A stretch of 64,000 nucleotides of DNA from Cylindrotheca closterium (Eukaryota > Bacillariophyta > Bacillariophyceae > Bacillariales > Bacillariaceae). Position numbers and translations under genes: made by a program. Below are positions 51,703 to 61,821 of this stretch, in pieces. The stretch's first letter is position 1. Each line of letters opens with the position of its first letter. Location: contig CAKOGP040002280.1 of the NCBI GenBank assembly GCA_933822405.4, positions 62,001-126,000 of the forward strand. The letters are read 5' to 3'. The notes beneath the pieces were generated by a model. It had not been told where the DNA came from. It did not search any database and saw nothing but the letters and a program-made list of their open reading frames with translations.

Positions 51703-53016
51703 TTAGGAACGTTCCATTTCTTCACCAAATCCGGGCTTTCCCTTGACGTGGTATCCGGCATTTGCGGCCATCATTTTCATATCTTTGGTTCCCTTCAAGG
51801 TATTGGCAAGACCCTTTCCTTCGGGATGAGCACAGCACATGCCACAGACCATGGGGTCGCATGGACCAAAGAGAACACCGAGGCAAAAGCAAGGGCAGAG
51901 CATGTTGCATGGAAATCCACACCATGTGCAACACAAGGTGGCGCAGACTGGTGGGAGAGGAGTATTTTCGGGCATGGCTGTGCCAAAGGTATCATGTCCA
52001 ACCAATTGGTACATGGCATTGGGGACACCGGGAGCTTGCTTGGTACTGTTAGGCTTGACAATGTTCTTGGTCACTGTTGCGGCTTGGGACTCGACATTGG
52101 GAAACAGTGATGGCTCAGCTCTATCAGATGTTGCGGCCATGGCATACAACTTATCATAGGCTGCACTTTGCATGTACTCATTGACAATGACTTGCCCCTT
52201 TTCATTGAGGAGACCTTCTGGGAGGGGAGAGCCACCTGGGGCGGCTGTGGTGAGCCAGGAAGTGTTGGCACCTCTGGCATAGGCAGCAACATAAGCATTG
52301 CAACTGAGCGTCTTGCCACTCTTAAGAGTCAAGGTGATGGGCGCTCCTTCACTGACGATAGAATCATTCTGGGAACTGACACGATCGTTGAAAATGATTT
52401 CAGCACCGAGTTCTTCCAAGACTTCCTTGCATTTTTCGCCATATCGGTCGGCTTGGCTAGCCAATAGCTTGGGCGAGGAACAAATTAAAGTGACCTTACC
52501 CTTGCGGCTATCGGCTGGAAGCTTTTCCAAGATGTCAGCTGCGAGTTCAACACCAACGGAGCCTCCTCCACCGACGACTACATTTTGGCCTGAGGTGAGA
52601 ACCTTGGCGTATTGATCAATTTCGGCTTGTCGTTCCGCTTGGGATTGTCCTGGAGTTTCACAGACCACTGGAAAGGCAAATCCAGTGGCACATACCAAGG
52701 TATCAAAGGGGACAGTCTCGACCGATTTGGATTTGTCGAGAGGTTGGACGGCAACTTGTCCATCAGAGCACCCGACAGCGGTTCCGTAGACAGTCTTGTT
52801 GACACCTTCAATTTCGGCAAATGTAGAATTTCCAACCAATGTTTCGCGATCGGTCAAGACCAAGGTTTGGTAAAAGGGCAAACTTGCAAAAGTGTTGGGC
52901 TGAACGACGGTAATGTCAACGTTGTCACCTGAAGTCTTCTTTAGGAGCTTGATGACGATTCGAGCAGAAGCACCTGCTCCAACGACGACGATTCTCTTTG
53001 GCTTGGGATCAGACAT
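51703..53016 (-). CDS. AIFM2/FSP1-like FAD oxidoreductase with Cys-rich tail
   Basis: 437 residues. A pyridine-nucleotide-disulfide oxidoreductase of the AIF/AMID group: FAD-binding Gly13-Ala-Gly15 after a beta strand of Val, a second NAD(P)H-binding Gly149-Gly-Gly-Gly-Ser-Val-Gly at about 149-155, and the conserved Cys-Ala-Thr-Gly at 109-112 before it. Relatives reduce quinones at membranes using NAD(P)H. Between residues 358 and 395 there are 12 Cys in 38 residues within a hydrophobic stretch, inserted before the family's C-terminal end; I do not know this in AIF proteins. It may bind metal, be palmitoylated, or anchor the protein in a membrane. Confidence 0.85.
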   Translation of the reverse strand: MSDPKPKRIVVVGAGASARIVIKLLKKTSGDNVDITVVQPNTFASLPFYQTLVLTDRETLVGNSTFAEIEGVNKTVYGTAVGCSDGQVAVQPLDKSKSVETVPFDTLVCATGFAFPVVCETPGQSQAERQAEIDQYAKVLTSGQNVVVGGGGSVGVELAADILEKLPADSRKGKVTLICSSPKLLASQADRYGEKCKEVLEELGAEIIFNDRVSSQNDSIVSEGAPITLTLKSGKTLSCNAYVAAYARGANTSWLTTAAPGGSPLPEGLLNEKGQVIVNEYMQSAAYDKLYAMAATSDRAEPSLFPNVESQAATVTKNIVKPNSTKQAPGVPNAMYQLVGHDTFGTAMPENTPLPPVCATLCCTWCGFPCNMLCPCFCLGVLFGPCDPMVCGMCCAHPEGKGLANTLKGTKDMKMMAANAGYHVKGKPGFGEEMERS

Positions 53017-54414
53017 GGTTGTTATGCTATGTTTTGATTTGATTTTAGACTTTCGAAAGAAAAAAAGGGCGATCTATGCAACAAAGTTGAAAGTGTCAAG
53101 TTTGAATTTTTTTGTGAACTTGTCGTATCTGGAAAGTGATGGGTGATGATTTTGTTCCAAGATGCGAAATGAAACTTTCCAACGCGCCAGCCAGGTTGCG
53201 AATCCGCTAGAGATGTTCCTAAAAGCCCCTTTCTGAGAAACACCAAAGAAGACGAAATAGATCTGTTTAGCATAATTGATACCATAGAGTTCCAAACGAG
53301 GAAGCACGCCATCCAGCCTTTTTGAAACTTCCTTTGGAAAGGTGTGGATATTCCTGTGGTGTCGAGCTCGCGTGAGCCATGCTCCACAACAATCAATATG
53401 AGACAAAGGAAGCTTTACAATCCGAAAGTTCTTTTCGAAACCAGTGGATCTTCCTCGAAACCCATCGAGTCCCAGCGATTCACGAAAGTTTGATCGGTCC
53501 CAAACCAAAATCATTGATCAAGACTAGCTACATGAAAGAGGACGAGAAGATGATGAGCGTAGGACTAGTAGCTATTACCGTACTACCAGATACTATAAAA
53601 AGTAGTATGATCAGCAATATAGAATCAATACTTGACAGGTAGGTAAAATCCCAGCAGCTGCTGTCTTACTATCCCAACTTTCACCCCATGGCTTCATATC
53701 TGAAGATCGACTTCCCGATTACCTACAGTACCGGTAGGACCATCAAAGCAATCGAGCATCGCCATCGCCATCGCAACGCAAGGTGCTAATTCGACTCTTT
53801 CGACTAAAATCTCAGTACGATCCCTTCGACTACTGTATCCTCACAAAGTGCGTGGATGCCCAATTTAACGCTACCACGATAAAGTTTCAGCATACATTTG
53901 ATTGACCGCTTGCTTGACGTCCTGTGGTGTCGGATGATATGAAACTTCAAAATTCCATTCATTCATCGGCTTGGTTTGTTGGTGACTTCTAAACTCGCTC
54001 CTCCACCATCGTAAAGATTTTGTTCTTGCAACTAAGCTGTAGTATTCGCAGTACAATGACAGGAGCAAATAGTTACAAATTTATACCTATATTGCAGTTG
54101 AATCGTCTATCCATCGGTTGGTCACTCTTATTGTGGATGATCATGGCAGTCAAAAACTTATATCGCAGTTACGAATTCTTCTTTTATAAATATCGTAGAA
54201 GAATCAGTCGCGAGTCAGTACGTCAGCGCGAAATTTGCATGAAAAGAGACATGCGCATTGCACCTTTCCAGAAGAATCTTATATATTTTCAACCAACCTG
54301 CATACCCGGTACCGGTAGGAAGAATCCAAACAAGAACAAGGCATTATTCCCCGCCTTTTGTCCCTTGTACTATTTCTCTTTGTTTCCATCCCCCCACCAA
54401 GAATAATATTTGCC
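53017..54414. other. Divergent intergenic region, no confident gene
   Basis: Between the FAD oxidoreductase (-) and the sterol dehydrogenase (+). ORFs at 53074-53514 (-) and 54020-54406 (+) are open but have no domain. TACCGGTA-type motifs near 53728 and 54306. Confidence 0.45.
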
Positions 54415-55638
54415 ATGCCGGAATTAGCTCCCTCCAATACTCCTCTCCAAAGCAAAGCTGCCACTCAACAGAAATACCCACCTGTCCCCAAGGTTTGTGT
54501 GGTGACTGGTGGAACTGGCTTCGTCGGATTGAGGCTGGTCGAAATGCTGGTGGAACGAGGTGCTGAAAAGGTCATTTCGCTCGACATTGTCCCTCCACCC
54601 GAAAATGCTTGGAAGCATCCCAAGATTGAATGGCGCATTGGTTCCATTACGGATCTCGAAACCGTCCGCGACGTCTGCAAGGGCGCCGACTGTGTCTGGC
54701 ACAATGCCGCTGCCGTCGGGCCCTTTCACCCAAAGCCGCTTTATTACAAGGTCAACTACGAAGGAACCTTGAACATTATGAAGGCCTGTGAAGAATTCGG
54801 AGTCAAGAAGATTGTCATGTCCTCCTCTCCTTCCACTCGTTTCACTGGCGAAGATGTGGATGGCCTCACCGAAGAACAAATGCCCCAAATTCCCCTCAAG
54901 AAATACCTCCAAACGTATGCGGAAACCAAGGCCATGGGGGAAGTGGAAATGCTCAAAATGGATCAATCCAAATGCATGACCATTGCTGTGGCTCCTCATC
55001 AAGTTTACGGTCCTCGGGATAACCTGTTCTTGCCCAACTTGTTGGAAGCGGCTGGGAATGGTAAACTCCGTGTCTTTGGAGAAGGAAAGAATAGAATTTG
55101 CTTTACTCACGTGGACAATTACTGCCACGGATTGATCCTTGCGGAGCGTGCGCTTCAGCCCGAATCCAAGGTCCTAGGCAAGTTTTACATTGTCACGGAC
55201 GGTACCACCCACCCCAAGGGCGAGCAATACCTCATCTTTTGGGAAATTCTGGACGAAGCCATTGTGGCAATGGGATTTACCAGTATTTGGAAAAAGGTCC
55301 ATCTGCCCACCTGGTTGCTATTTGGACTTGCCTACATTTGCGATTTTCTTGGATCCTTGCTCGGCAAGACTTTCAAATTGAGCTACTTTAACGTCTTGGT
55401 CTTGACCATGCATAGGTGGTTTGATATTTCGGCCGCCGAAAAGGACTTGGATTTCAAGCCAATTATTGGGTTCCGAGAGGGATGGGATGAAACCAAGGAA
55501 GTCTTCCAAAAAACTTGGTTGCCCACGTTCCGAAAGGACATGTCGTTGCTTGGAATTTCCGACAAGACGCAAGAAAAAATTGATATTCAAGACGGAAAGA
55601 AGGATACCATGAGTTCTGACAAGCCAAAGGACCAGTAA
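54415..55638 (+). CDS. 3-beta-hydroxysteroid dehydrogenase-type sterol enzyme (NSDHL/ERG26-like)
   Basis: 407 residues from the ATG at 54415 (the frame is open 19 codons upstream, without a better start). Extended short-chain dehydrogenase of the 3-beta-HSD family (PF01073): NAD(P)-binding TGGTGFVG at 31-38 and the catalytic Tyr168-x-x-x-Lys172, with Ser residues at 136-138 in the expected place. A hydrophobic region near 295-320 could anchor it in the ER membrane. The closest described type is sterol-4-alpha-carboxylate 3-dehydrogenase (decarboxylating), which removes C-4 methyl carbons in sterol synthesis; other 3-beta-HSD substrates cannot be excluded. Confidence 0.85.
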   Translation: MPELAPSNTPLQSKAATQQKYPPVPKVCVVTGGTGFVGLRLVEMLVERGAEKVISLDIVPPPENAWKHPKIEWRIGSITDLETVRDVCKGADCVWHNAAAVGPFHPKPLYYKVNYEGTLNIMKACEEFGVKKIVMSSSPSTRFTGEDVDGLTEEQMPQIPLKKYLQTYAETKAMGEVEMLKMDQSKCMTIAVAPHQVYGPRDNLFLPNLLEAAGNGKLRVFGEGKNRICFTHVDNYCHGLILAERALQPESKVLGKFYIVTDGTTHPKGEQYLIFWEILDEAIVAMGFTSIWKKVHLPTWLLFGLAYICDFLGSLLGKTFKLSYFNVLVLTMHRWFDISAAEKDLDFKPIIGFREGWDETKEVFQKTWLPTFRKDMSLLGISDKTQEKIDIQDGKKDTMSSDKPKDQ

Positions 55639-56105
55639 GTAGTAAAAGTATTTAGTGGATGTTTTGCATGTGATGTCGTTGATGTGATTTTAGAACTACT
55701 GTTTGCTTATTATTTTAAAATGTGTCTTTCCCAGAGTCGAGTCGGTGTAGGATTAAAAAGAGAAACCGACTTTTGTGTGTTAACTGTAAAACTATAACCA
55801 AGAATCCAGCAATAGGTGATGAAACCATCGTAGTAAATGCGTGAATCTGAAACCGATTCTAGTGAGGAATCTTGTTCGTTGTGTGATGGGATGAAAGAGG
55901 AGAGCCATATGGGCTCCATTCCATTTCCATTGTACCATGTCATTGGTAAAGCCTCTTGACCATATCCTCAGATGACTACTTCGAAATCATAGTGCCATGC
56001 TTTGGGCCATGGTTCGTCATGGTAACCAATGTAGCACCATTGTCATCAAACTGCCCTAGTGACTTGTTCACCGCTTCGAAGGTGCCTAGTCTTCTTCTTT
56101 CTCCA
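55639..56105. other. Convergent intergenic region
   Basis: 3' UTRs of the sterol dehydrogenase (+) and the DUF218 gene (-); no gene seen. Confidence 0.5.
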
Positions 56106-57297
56106 TCATCGGTCGCCATCTTTGTTCCAAGGAACCTGGTCCAAAGGAACAATGTCCGGACCGCACCAATCTAATAGTGGCTTTAGATCGGGACAGGACA
56201 ATGGGTACGGAGCCGTCCGGTAGAATGGGTTACGTTCAATTCGTTTCTTTTGAAGGACGTCGCCACATCCATAAGGATCCTCTTCAAAGGGCTTGAGCGA
56301 ATTAAGTAATTCTCCCTGGCTAGACTTTTCCAAATCAAATCCGGTGGACGTCGGTGGATTGACACCGATAAAGGTGAATTTCCCAGCAGGCCACCGCAGT
56401 GCTGGGGCGTGGACTTCTTCAAACCGTCGTCGTTTGAAGGAAAACGAAATCATGGAAATATGTTTCGGGTAGCTCCCCGTGACTTCTTTGAAACGGCAGA
56501 TTGAAAAGAGTCTACATTATGGGTGAGTACATCATGGCAACGAATGAATGAATCGAAAAGTCGACATGAAGAGCATAAACACAATGGTAAGCGGTTTGGT
56601 TTGGTTTGGTGAAAGTAATGCCGACATAGCACTGCGAGTCACAAAAGAATAAACTCACAGATTCTGATAGCTATCCAATGCAAACTCTTCAGTGGTTGTT
56701 CTTGATCGGACATTGCTGCCCTGAGGCCACAGTTTCATTCTGCAATAACAAGTATTTTGTTTGCACATACAATAATTGGTGAGACCAGAATTTTACCGCT
56801 GAAAAATGAATGTTTCAGAACAATAACACTTACGCTTCAGCAGCTTGAAAGTAACTAGGACCTTCCGCTTCTGGTCCAACTGCAGTTCTGGTTGGTCCGC
56901 CAGAGAAAATGACAAGTCCCTCTGGATCACTCTGAGCTTCTTCCAATGCGGCCTCAATATGCGCCTTGATCACTTGAGGCAAACCTTGTCCAATTTGATA
57001 TTCCAGTAGAAACCAATCTGCCTCGTCTTCCCCAACATCGCCCAAGTGATGTGAGATTAGCGCAGCATGACCCGCGACAATAATCAGATGTGTAGCATTC
57101 CGAGCTGCGGCATTATGATCGAATGGCAATGTGCTACTTTGATTAATGTAGGAGTGTGGTTGTGAACTATCCTCTGCATGATGGCATCCTACCATGCCTT
57201 CCATATTGTATTCAACGTTGAACTCGCATAGACGTCGAAACAGGTAGAATATGCAAACATATCCAACGGCATGAGCCAAGGGACTGCGCAGCGCCAT
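56106..57297 (-). CDS. DUF218 (YdcF-like) domain protein, three exons
   Basis: Exons 57297-56834, 56739-56659 and 56511-56106 join in frame (464 + 81 + 406 nt) to 316 residues. A short N-terminal hydrophobic segment (~10-22) could anchor the protein. The DUF218 fold is shown by the strand-rich start His-Leu-Ile-Ile-Val-Ala-Gly-His-Ala, then Phe-Ser-Gly-Gly-Pro-Thr-Arg, a Glu-Gly-Pro-Ser-Tyr-Phe helix, Arg-Thr-Thr-Thr-Glu-Glu-Phe-Ala in exon 2, and Phe-Lys-Arg-Arg-Arg-Phe-Glu-Glu-Val-His-Ala in exon 3. It belongs to the eukaryotic branch with yeast and plant homologs of unknown role; bacterial relatives act in envelope metabolism. Confidence 0.88.
56512..56658 (-). other. Intron 2 of DUF218 gene (147 nt)
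   Basis: GTGAGT donor at 56658, ATGTAG acceptor ending at 56512; joins a split Leu codon and restores the Asn-Leu-Leu-Phe-Ser sequence expected in the family. Confidence 0.85.
56740..56833 (-). other. Intron 1 of DUF218 gene (94 nt)
   Basis: GTAAGT donor at 56833, TTGCAG acceptor ending at 56740; joins a split Ala codon. Confidence 0.88.
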
Positions 57298-57655
57298 TTA
57301 CCACTGTCGTCGTTTATCTACCGGTATAGCGATTAGGAGTTGGGTCAAAGAAGAAAAACTTGGAAATTCAAAATAAAATGCCGAGTAAACCATGTTGCAC
57401 GGATGGACAGACAGACGATGACAGTGGTGTCTCATGTCGCTATGGGGTCTGGGTAGGAAAACTGGCAAATGGATTGAACAGTCAACTGAGGAAACTACAG
57501 TACTGTAGGTAGTTTCGAATCACCACGAATTTGTATTTTATTTAATATTTTGTAAGTTTCATATTAATGACTCTGTGAGAATTGCACTGCAAATTCTATT
57601 ATTGTTTTGTTATTGCTCCAGTACCACGATTGTCTGGAAGGAAAACAATCCCAAT
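57298..57655. other. Intergenic, no gene seen
   Basis: Promoter of the DUF218 gene and 3' UTR of the PDZ protein gene (both -). Has TACCGGTA near 57319. Confidence 0.5.
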
Positions 57656-59764
57656 CTATTTCCCATGTTCAATATACGTGCTAGCAAAGCCAGTCGCAAA
57701 CGATTGATCGTCCCCAACAGCAGAACTGTCAGCGGAGTCATAGTCCAAGTTGAGATCATTGTATGCGTTTTGAAGCTGTGCTTCAAAGTCGTCAAGCATA
57801 TCTTGCATCTCGTCCTTGGGTTCTTCTGCTGGCTTGGCAGGTTCTTCTGGTTTCGCAGCTTCTGCTGCGGGAGCTGCTGCTGGTGCAGCTGGAGCGGCGG
57901 CAGCTGGTTCACCCTCTGGATTGGGGTTGTTCTTGGCAAGAGTAGCACTCCAGTCCACCTCGCAGGCCTCGAGTCGAAGTGGGCCAGGGGGAGTTCCCTT
58001 GATGAGCTTGATGGCGCTGATAGTGTTGGTGGGACATGGAGTGTTGTTGATGGAGACAATCTTTTGGCCAACTCGCAAGTTACTGTCCTTCAAAAGACCA
58101 TCGTCTGCAATGGCAGCAATCAAAATCGAATCAATCTTCAAGGACTTGCGCAGAGAAATACCAACCTTGCAATCCCTGGCAGGCTTCTCAACAGCAGCGA
58201 TAACAACTGGTCCAAGCTCTGGATCAAGGACTTCGATCTCCTTTCTTTTGAGATCTTTGAGCTCTCTTTCTTGTTTCTTGACCTTGAAATCGACGTCTCT
58301 TCTGACGGGGCTCAATTCCAACGAGAACATGCCTTCCGCGGCAACTATTTGTGAAACGAGCTCTTCCGTGCTTCCGGGGCATGGTTGGCCGTTGATACCA
58401 ATAACTTGGTCGCCAACAGCTAGAATGTTCAGTTCGGCCAAGAAACCCTCCTTGGAAATACCGACAATTCCAATACCTTCATGGTCTGGCTTCTTTTGGA
58501 AGCCAACTCCAAGTCGTCCCTTTTCCCTGGGCTTCTCAAAGTGAATTATGAGCCTTTCTTTCAAGTTGTTGGCTACTTCATCAGTATCACCAAAGTCACC
58601 GTCGGTTGTCTCCAGGGTGATGCGTCCAGTTGTAATCTTGGCTTCTCGGAGAGCATCTTCCACTGATGCAGATCGGATGTTTGTACCCTTGACTCCAACC
58701 AATCTTTGACCGATGGATAGTTCATTACAATGTGCGAAAAGACCGTCCTTGTCAATCTTTTCAACATAGTGCTGGTCAAATTTCAGTGAGAACTTGATTC
58801 CAAACTTGACGTCCTTTGCTGGTTTGATAACCGAGGCGATCACCTTGGTGGTGACCATTTGGATTTCTCCTGGCATGAGAGCGTTTGCCATGTCATCCAT
58901 GAATCCGGTTGGAAGCATACCATCTTCCTCTTCCTCTGGATTCCCTTTCTCTTCTCCGTATACAGAAGACCATTGAGATGCTGCAGTGGACCCACCAGTC
59001 GATTGTCCATCCCAGTTGGACGAAGACATGGTGGACCCAGCATCCGAGTTGGAGAACTTTGCGGAATCATCATCGTCATCAATGGCATCAACAGCTGCTC
59101 TCTCCTCCTCGCTGTCATCGTCATCCTTAGCGTCGTCATCCTCGGTGGCACCTAGTTCTGTATCTTCAGTATCCTTTCCACTATCATTTTCCCCAATCAG
59201 GTCAAAGGGATCAACAGCGGTTCTGACGTCCACCGTGACGATTCGCAACTTTCTCTTTTTTCGCAACAACCGAAGCGCTTGCATGACATTATTGATCTTA
59301 TTTCCATTGATAATGAAGAGAACTTGTCCAACTTGCAAGTCTCGGAACATTCCAACGGGGTTCACACGAGCAATCTGAACGTAGTTTTGATTGGGCCACT
59401 TTTGAATGGAAATACCAGCCTTTTCTTTCTTGCTCTTTTTAGTAGCGGCACGGTGCTTTCCTTCCGTGACAATGAAAATACCTCCAGTTGGTGCAGCGTG
59501 TATGTATTTGACGCATTCGGAAGCACTTGTGACATCGTGTCCGCACACCTTTAGCACTCTGAGACCTGGCACAAGATCAGTCTTTCGGGAAGCTCTTCCT
59601 CGGACTTTATCAATGACCACACGTTTATTTCTTGATCTAAAAGTCAATCCAATAGTGCTGGTGGGCGTTTTCTTTTGAATAACCCATGTGATGATGCTGC
59701 TCACCCCGTGTGCTGCAGCAGTGATGGCAGCGTTGGAAGGTTTAGGTGCTCCTGAAGTTGACAT
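57656..59764 (-). CDS. Multi-PDZ domain scaffold protein
   Basis: 702 residues, no intron. At least three clear PDZ-like domains: about 305-386, 404-485 and 518-600, each with a beta-rich core, a Gly-Leu-Phe or Gly-Phe-Leu turn, and a Val-Gly-Gln/Asp-x-Ile/Val...Asn-Gly/Asn pattern. Two weaker ones lie at ~30-105 and ~115-182. An acidic disordered linker (Asp/Glu runs, ~195-290) separates the halves. The C-terminus is Ala/Pro/Glu-rich then helical. PDZ domains bind C-termini or membranes, so it is probably a scaffold. No enzyme domain, signal peptide or membrane helix. Confidence 0.8.
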   Translation of the reverse strand: MSTSGAPKPSNAAITAAAHGVSSIITWVIQKKTPTSTIGLTFRSRNKRVVIDKVRGRASRKTDLVPGLRVLKVCGHDVTSASECVKYIHAAPTGGIFIVTEGKHRAATKKSKKEKAGISIQKWPNQNYVQIARVNPVGMFRDLQVGQVLFIINGNKINNVMQALRLLRKKRKLRIVTVDVRTAVDPFDLIGENDSGKDTEDTELGATEDDDAKDDDDSEEERAAVDAIDDDDDSAKFSNSDAGSTMSSSNWDGQSTGGSTAASQWSSVYGEEKGNPEEEEDGMLPTGFMDDMANALMPGEIQMVTTKVIASVIKPAKDVKFGIKFSLKFDQHYVEKIDKDGLFAHCNELSIGQRLVGVKGTNIRSASVEDALREAKITTGRITLETTDGDFGDTDEVANNLKERLIIHFEKPREKGRLGVGFQKKPDHEGIGIVGISKEGFLAELNILAVGDQVIGINGQPCPGSTEELVSQIVAAEGMFSLELSPVRRDVDFKVKKQERELKDLKRKEIEVLDPELGPVVIAAVEKPARDCKVGISLRKSLKIDSILIAAIADDGLLKDSNLRVGQKIVSINNTPCPTNTISAIKLIKGTPPGPLRLEACEVDWSATLAKNNPNPEGEPAAAAPAAPAAAPAAEAAKPEEPAKPAEEPKDEMQDMLDDFEAQLQNAYNDLNLDYDSADSSAVGDDQSFATGFASTYIEHGK

Positions 59765-60538
59765 TTTTGATTCCTCAAGTCGGATGAGATTTTATTTTCT
59801 ACGGAACTAAGTGGATGAACTGAAGTGTTCTTATATAGATATATGCTGAAAAGACAGTGTTGGTAATGGTGTTGAGAGGTTCTAAGGAATTAAGAGTCTT
59901 CACACCTTTTGATTGCAGTGCACCGCCAGCAAACACGTACAACCTTTTTTTCTGCAGGATGACCCTGCTGCCGTCCGTACGCTTCTCGCCTTATAAAATT
60001 CCAGCACATACCGTACGTTCCAGCAGTACAGCAATGCGTCCATGCCAAAAATCAACGGCTGAAAGAACTTCGTTAGTCTTCTATTTAAGTAAACTGGTCG
60101 TTCGCCGAACTTTCTCGAACCATTTCGCAAATTTGTGGAAGTGACGTCAGTACCGGGAATCCCTAGATCGGACGATGGACAGGAGTAGATGTTGAACCAA
60201 TCAAAAATCAATCCGGCCCATGACGTTGTGCTTGCGTCAATGCGTTGGAGGAGAGCGCGAGTGAATACTGACTGACGACTGACCGAACTCTTGCCATCAT
60301 CTATTGTCGGATCTAACTGAGAGAATTTATAATATACAGTACAGTATATGTGCTTTGGTTTGCTACTGATTTACTCAGGTCTTGCTGTTCTGCTATGGTC
60401 AAGAAGACCCCGCCTATCATCAAGAATGAATGAACCAAATTCTCTCTTCCATTTCGTACTAGTACTAGCTACCGCCGACTACCGCATCCACAATCAGTAC
60501 TGCAATATGTTTAGACCAGTTTTGTCGATTGTTGTATG
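59765..60538. other. Intergenic, no gene seen
   Basis: Promoter of the PDZ gene and 3' region of the GST gene (both -). Confidence 0.5.
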
Positions 60539-61204
60539 TTAATTTTTACTAGCAATCCACTGTGCGACGGCGGGGATCTTTTCATAGGCAGAGAACATGG
60601 CCTCTAGCTTCGGGTACTTCTTTAGGTCGTCTCGGACCATGATACCAGTCACAATGTGGTCACGGACCAATCCAAAGCAGGCGGCGTCTCCCCACAAGGG
60701 TTGCTTGGTCTTTTCACTGACGCCCAAATAGAAATCATCAGTCATGAACTTAGAGTAAAGGGCATCAAACTGTGCTAGTCGGTTGGGCAAGCCTTCACTC
60801 TTGTAGGCAGCCTTTTCTTCGTCGGTCGCAGTAAATACCTGATCGACCCAGGTATCACGGAATCCTTGATATTCATCGGCCACCAAGTCTTGAATGTAGT
60901 TTTTGTAGACGTCAGTGGAGGCACATCCATGGACCTGTGCCAGCAATCGGGCCGTGGCAATGTGCTCTGGAAGTGGCGTTTGGCCATCCACAAAGACCAC
61001 GGGAGTTTTGGCCGTAGGATTCTCACCGCTTTCCTTCAGACGCTTCTTTTCCGTCTCCCATTCCTCGCCCAAGGCAAACAGCTTTTCTTCAAACGGGATA
61101 CCCTGGGATAACAAGAAGAAGCGCAGAGCTCCACCTCGACCACCAATGCCATTGGGTATCTCAAGGTAGTTGAGGACAAGTTTGGAGGATGGCGAGATCT
61201 TCAT
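60539..61204 (-). CDS. Soluble glutathione S-transferase-like protein
   Basis: 221 residues, usual GST length. The thioredoxin-like N-terminal domain (~1-88) has Gly-Arg-Gly-Gly-Ala-Leu-Arg, the Thr-Pro-Val-Val-Phe-Val-Asp-Gly strand with the cis-Pro, and a Leu-Pro-Glu-His-Ile-Ala helix in place of the glutathione-binding Glu-Ser-x-Ala motif. The all-helical C-terminal domain (~95-221) has Leu-Trp-Gly-Asp-Ala-Ala near the N-capping box. It resembles the sigma/Nu-like classes. The Ser of the usual Glu-Ser pair is replaced by His, which may weaken classic GST activity. Confidence 0.8.
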   Translation of the reverse strand: MKISPSSKLVLNYLEIPNGIGGRGGALRFFLLSQGIPFEEKLFALGEEWETEKKRLKESGENPTAKTPVVFVDGQTPLPEHIATARLLAQVHGCASTDVYKNYIQDLVADEYQGFRDTWVDQVFTATDEEKAAYKSEGLPNRLAQFDALYSKFMTDDFYLGVSEKTKQPLWGDAACFGLVRDHIVTGIMVRDDLKKYPKLEAMFSAYEKIPAVAQWIASKN

Positions 61205-61821
61205 GATTGATTTCTAATTCGCTGCCTTTGCTGCTTGGAAATTATTATATGAGATCTTTCATGATGGGATGAATGAGGACAGATGAAGTCTATCGAACAA
61301 GATCTTTTGAGGTTTTCATCATCAATCTGCTCGAGCTGTCATTTGACTTTTTGTCGTGATGTACGTGTTCGAACTTCTCGAAGCTTCCAGATAAATGGGG
61401 GAATATACCGGTACCGTACCCCGGGGTAAAATAAATTGTTTTTTGAATGCCCCGTATTGTTAGTGAAATCATGTCATGTGAGTCAAAAAAGTGCTTTGAT
61501 TTGAAAAATACCAGGAACGGCCGGGAAATAGAAATTTAGCATACAATTCTTGGGAGTAAATATTGATTTTCCCGGCCGTCCCAGGATGAGATAATATTAC
61601 CGGTGTGCCGGTATGATATGATGCGGTGCACCAACCTATTATCATTATTACACCTGCGGTCGCCAACGATTTCTTCTTCATTCGTTCAATAGCCATACCT
61701 AAGACCGACAGTTATAGATTGTCAATATTGCGAATAGCCACCATCATCTTTTAAAATCGTGTCGAAAATTGCTGTGCTGTCTCAAACACCAGCTATATTG
61801 CCACAACAGTTGTTCATCAAT
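61205..61821. other. Divergent promoter region of GST and multicopper oxidase
   Basis: Holds a GGTACC-rich patch near 61405-61430 and a small inverted-repeat element at 61511-61586. The coding frame of the oxidase is open back to 61738, so an upstream exon with a signal peptide may lie here. Confidence 0.5.
61511..61586. repeat. Small inverted-repeat element with flanking direct repeats
   Basis: ACGGCCGGGAAA at 61517-61528 is the exact reverse complement of 61568-61579. CCAGGA stands just outside at 61511-61516 and again at 61581-61586. This resembles a miniature inverted-repeat element with target-site duplication. Confidence 0.55.

Noticed and set aside
53074..53514. Minus-strand ORF upstream of the FAD oxidoreductase
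   Set aside because: No domain, overlaps other open frames and sits where a promoter is expected.
54020..54406. Plus-strand ORF with one hydrophobic stretch before the sterol dehydrogenase
   Set aside because: Basic, low similarity to anything known, overlaps the next gene's upstream region; not supported.
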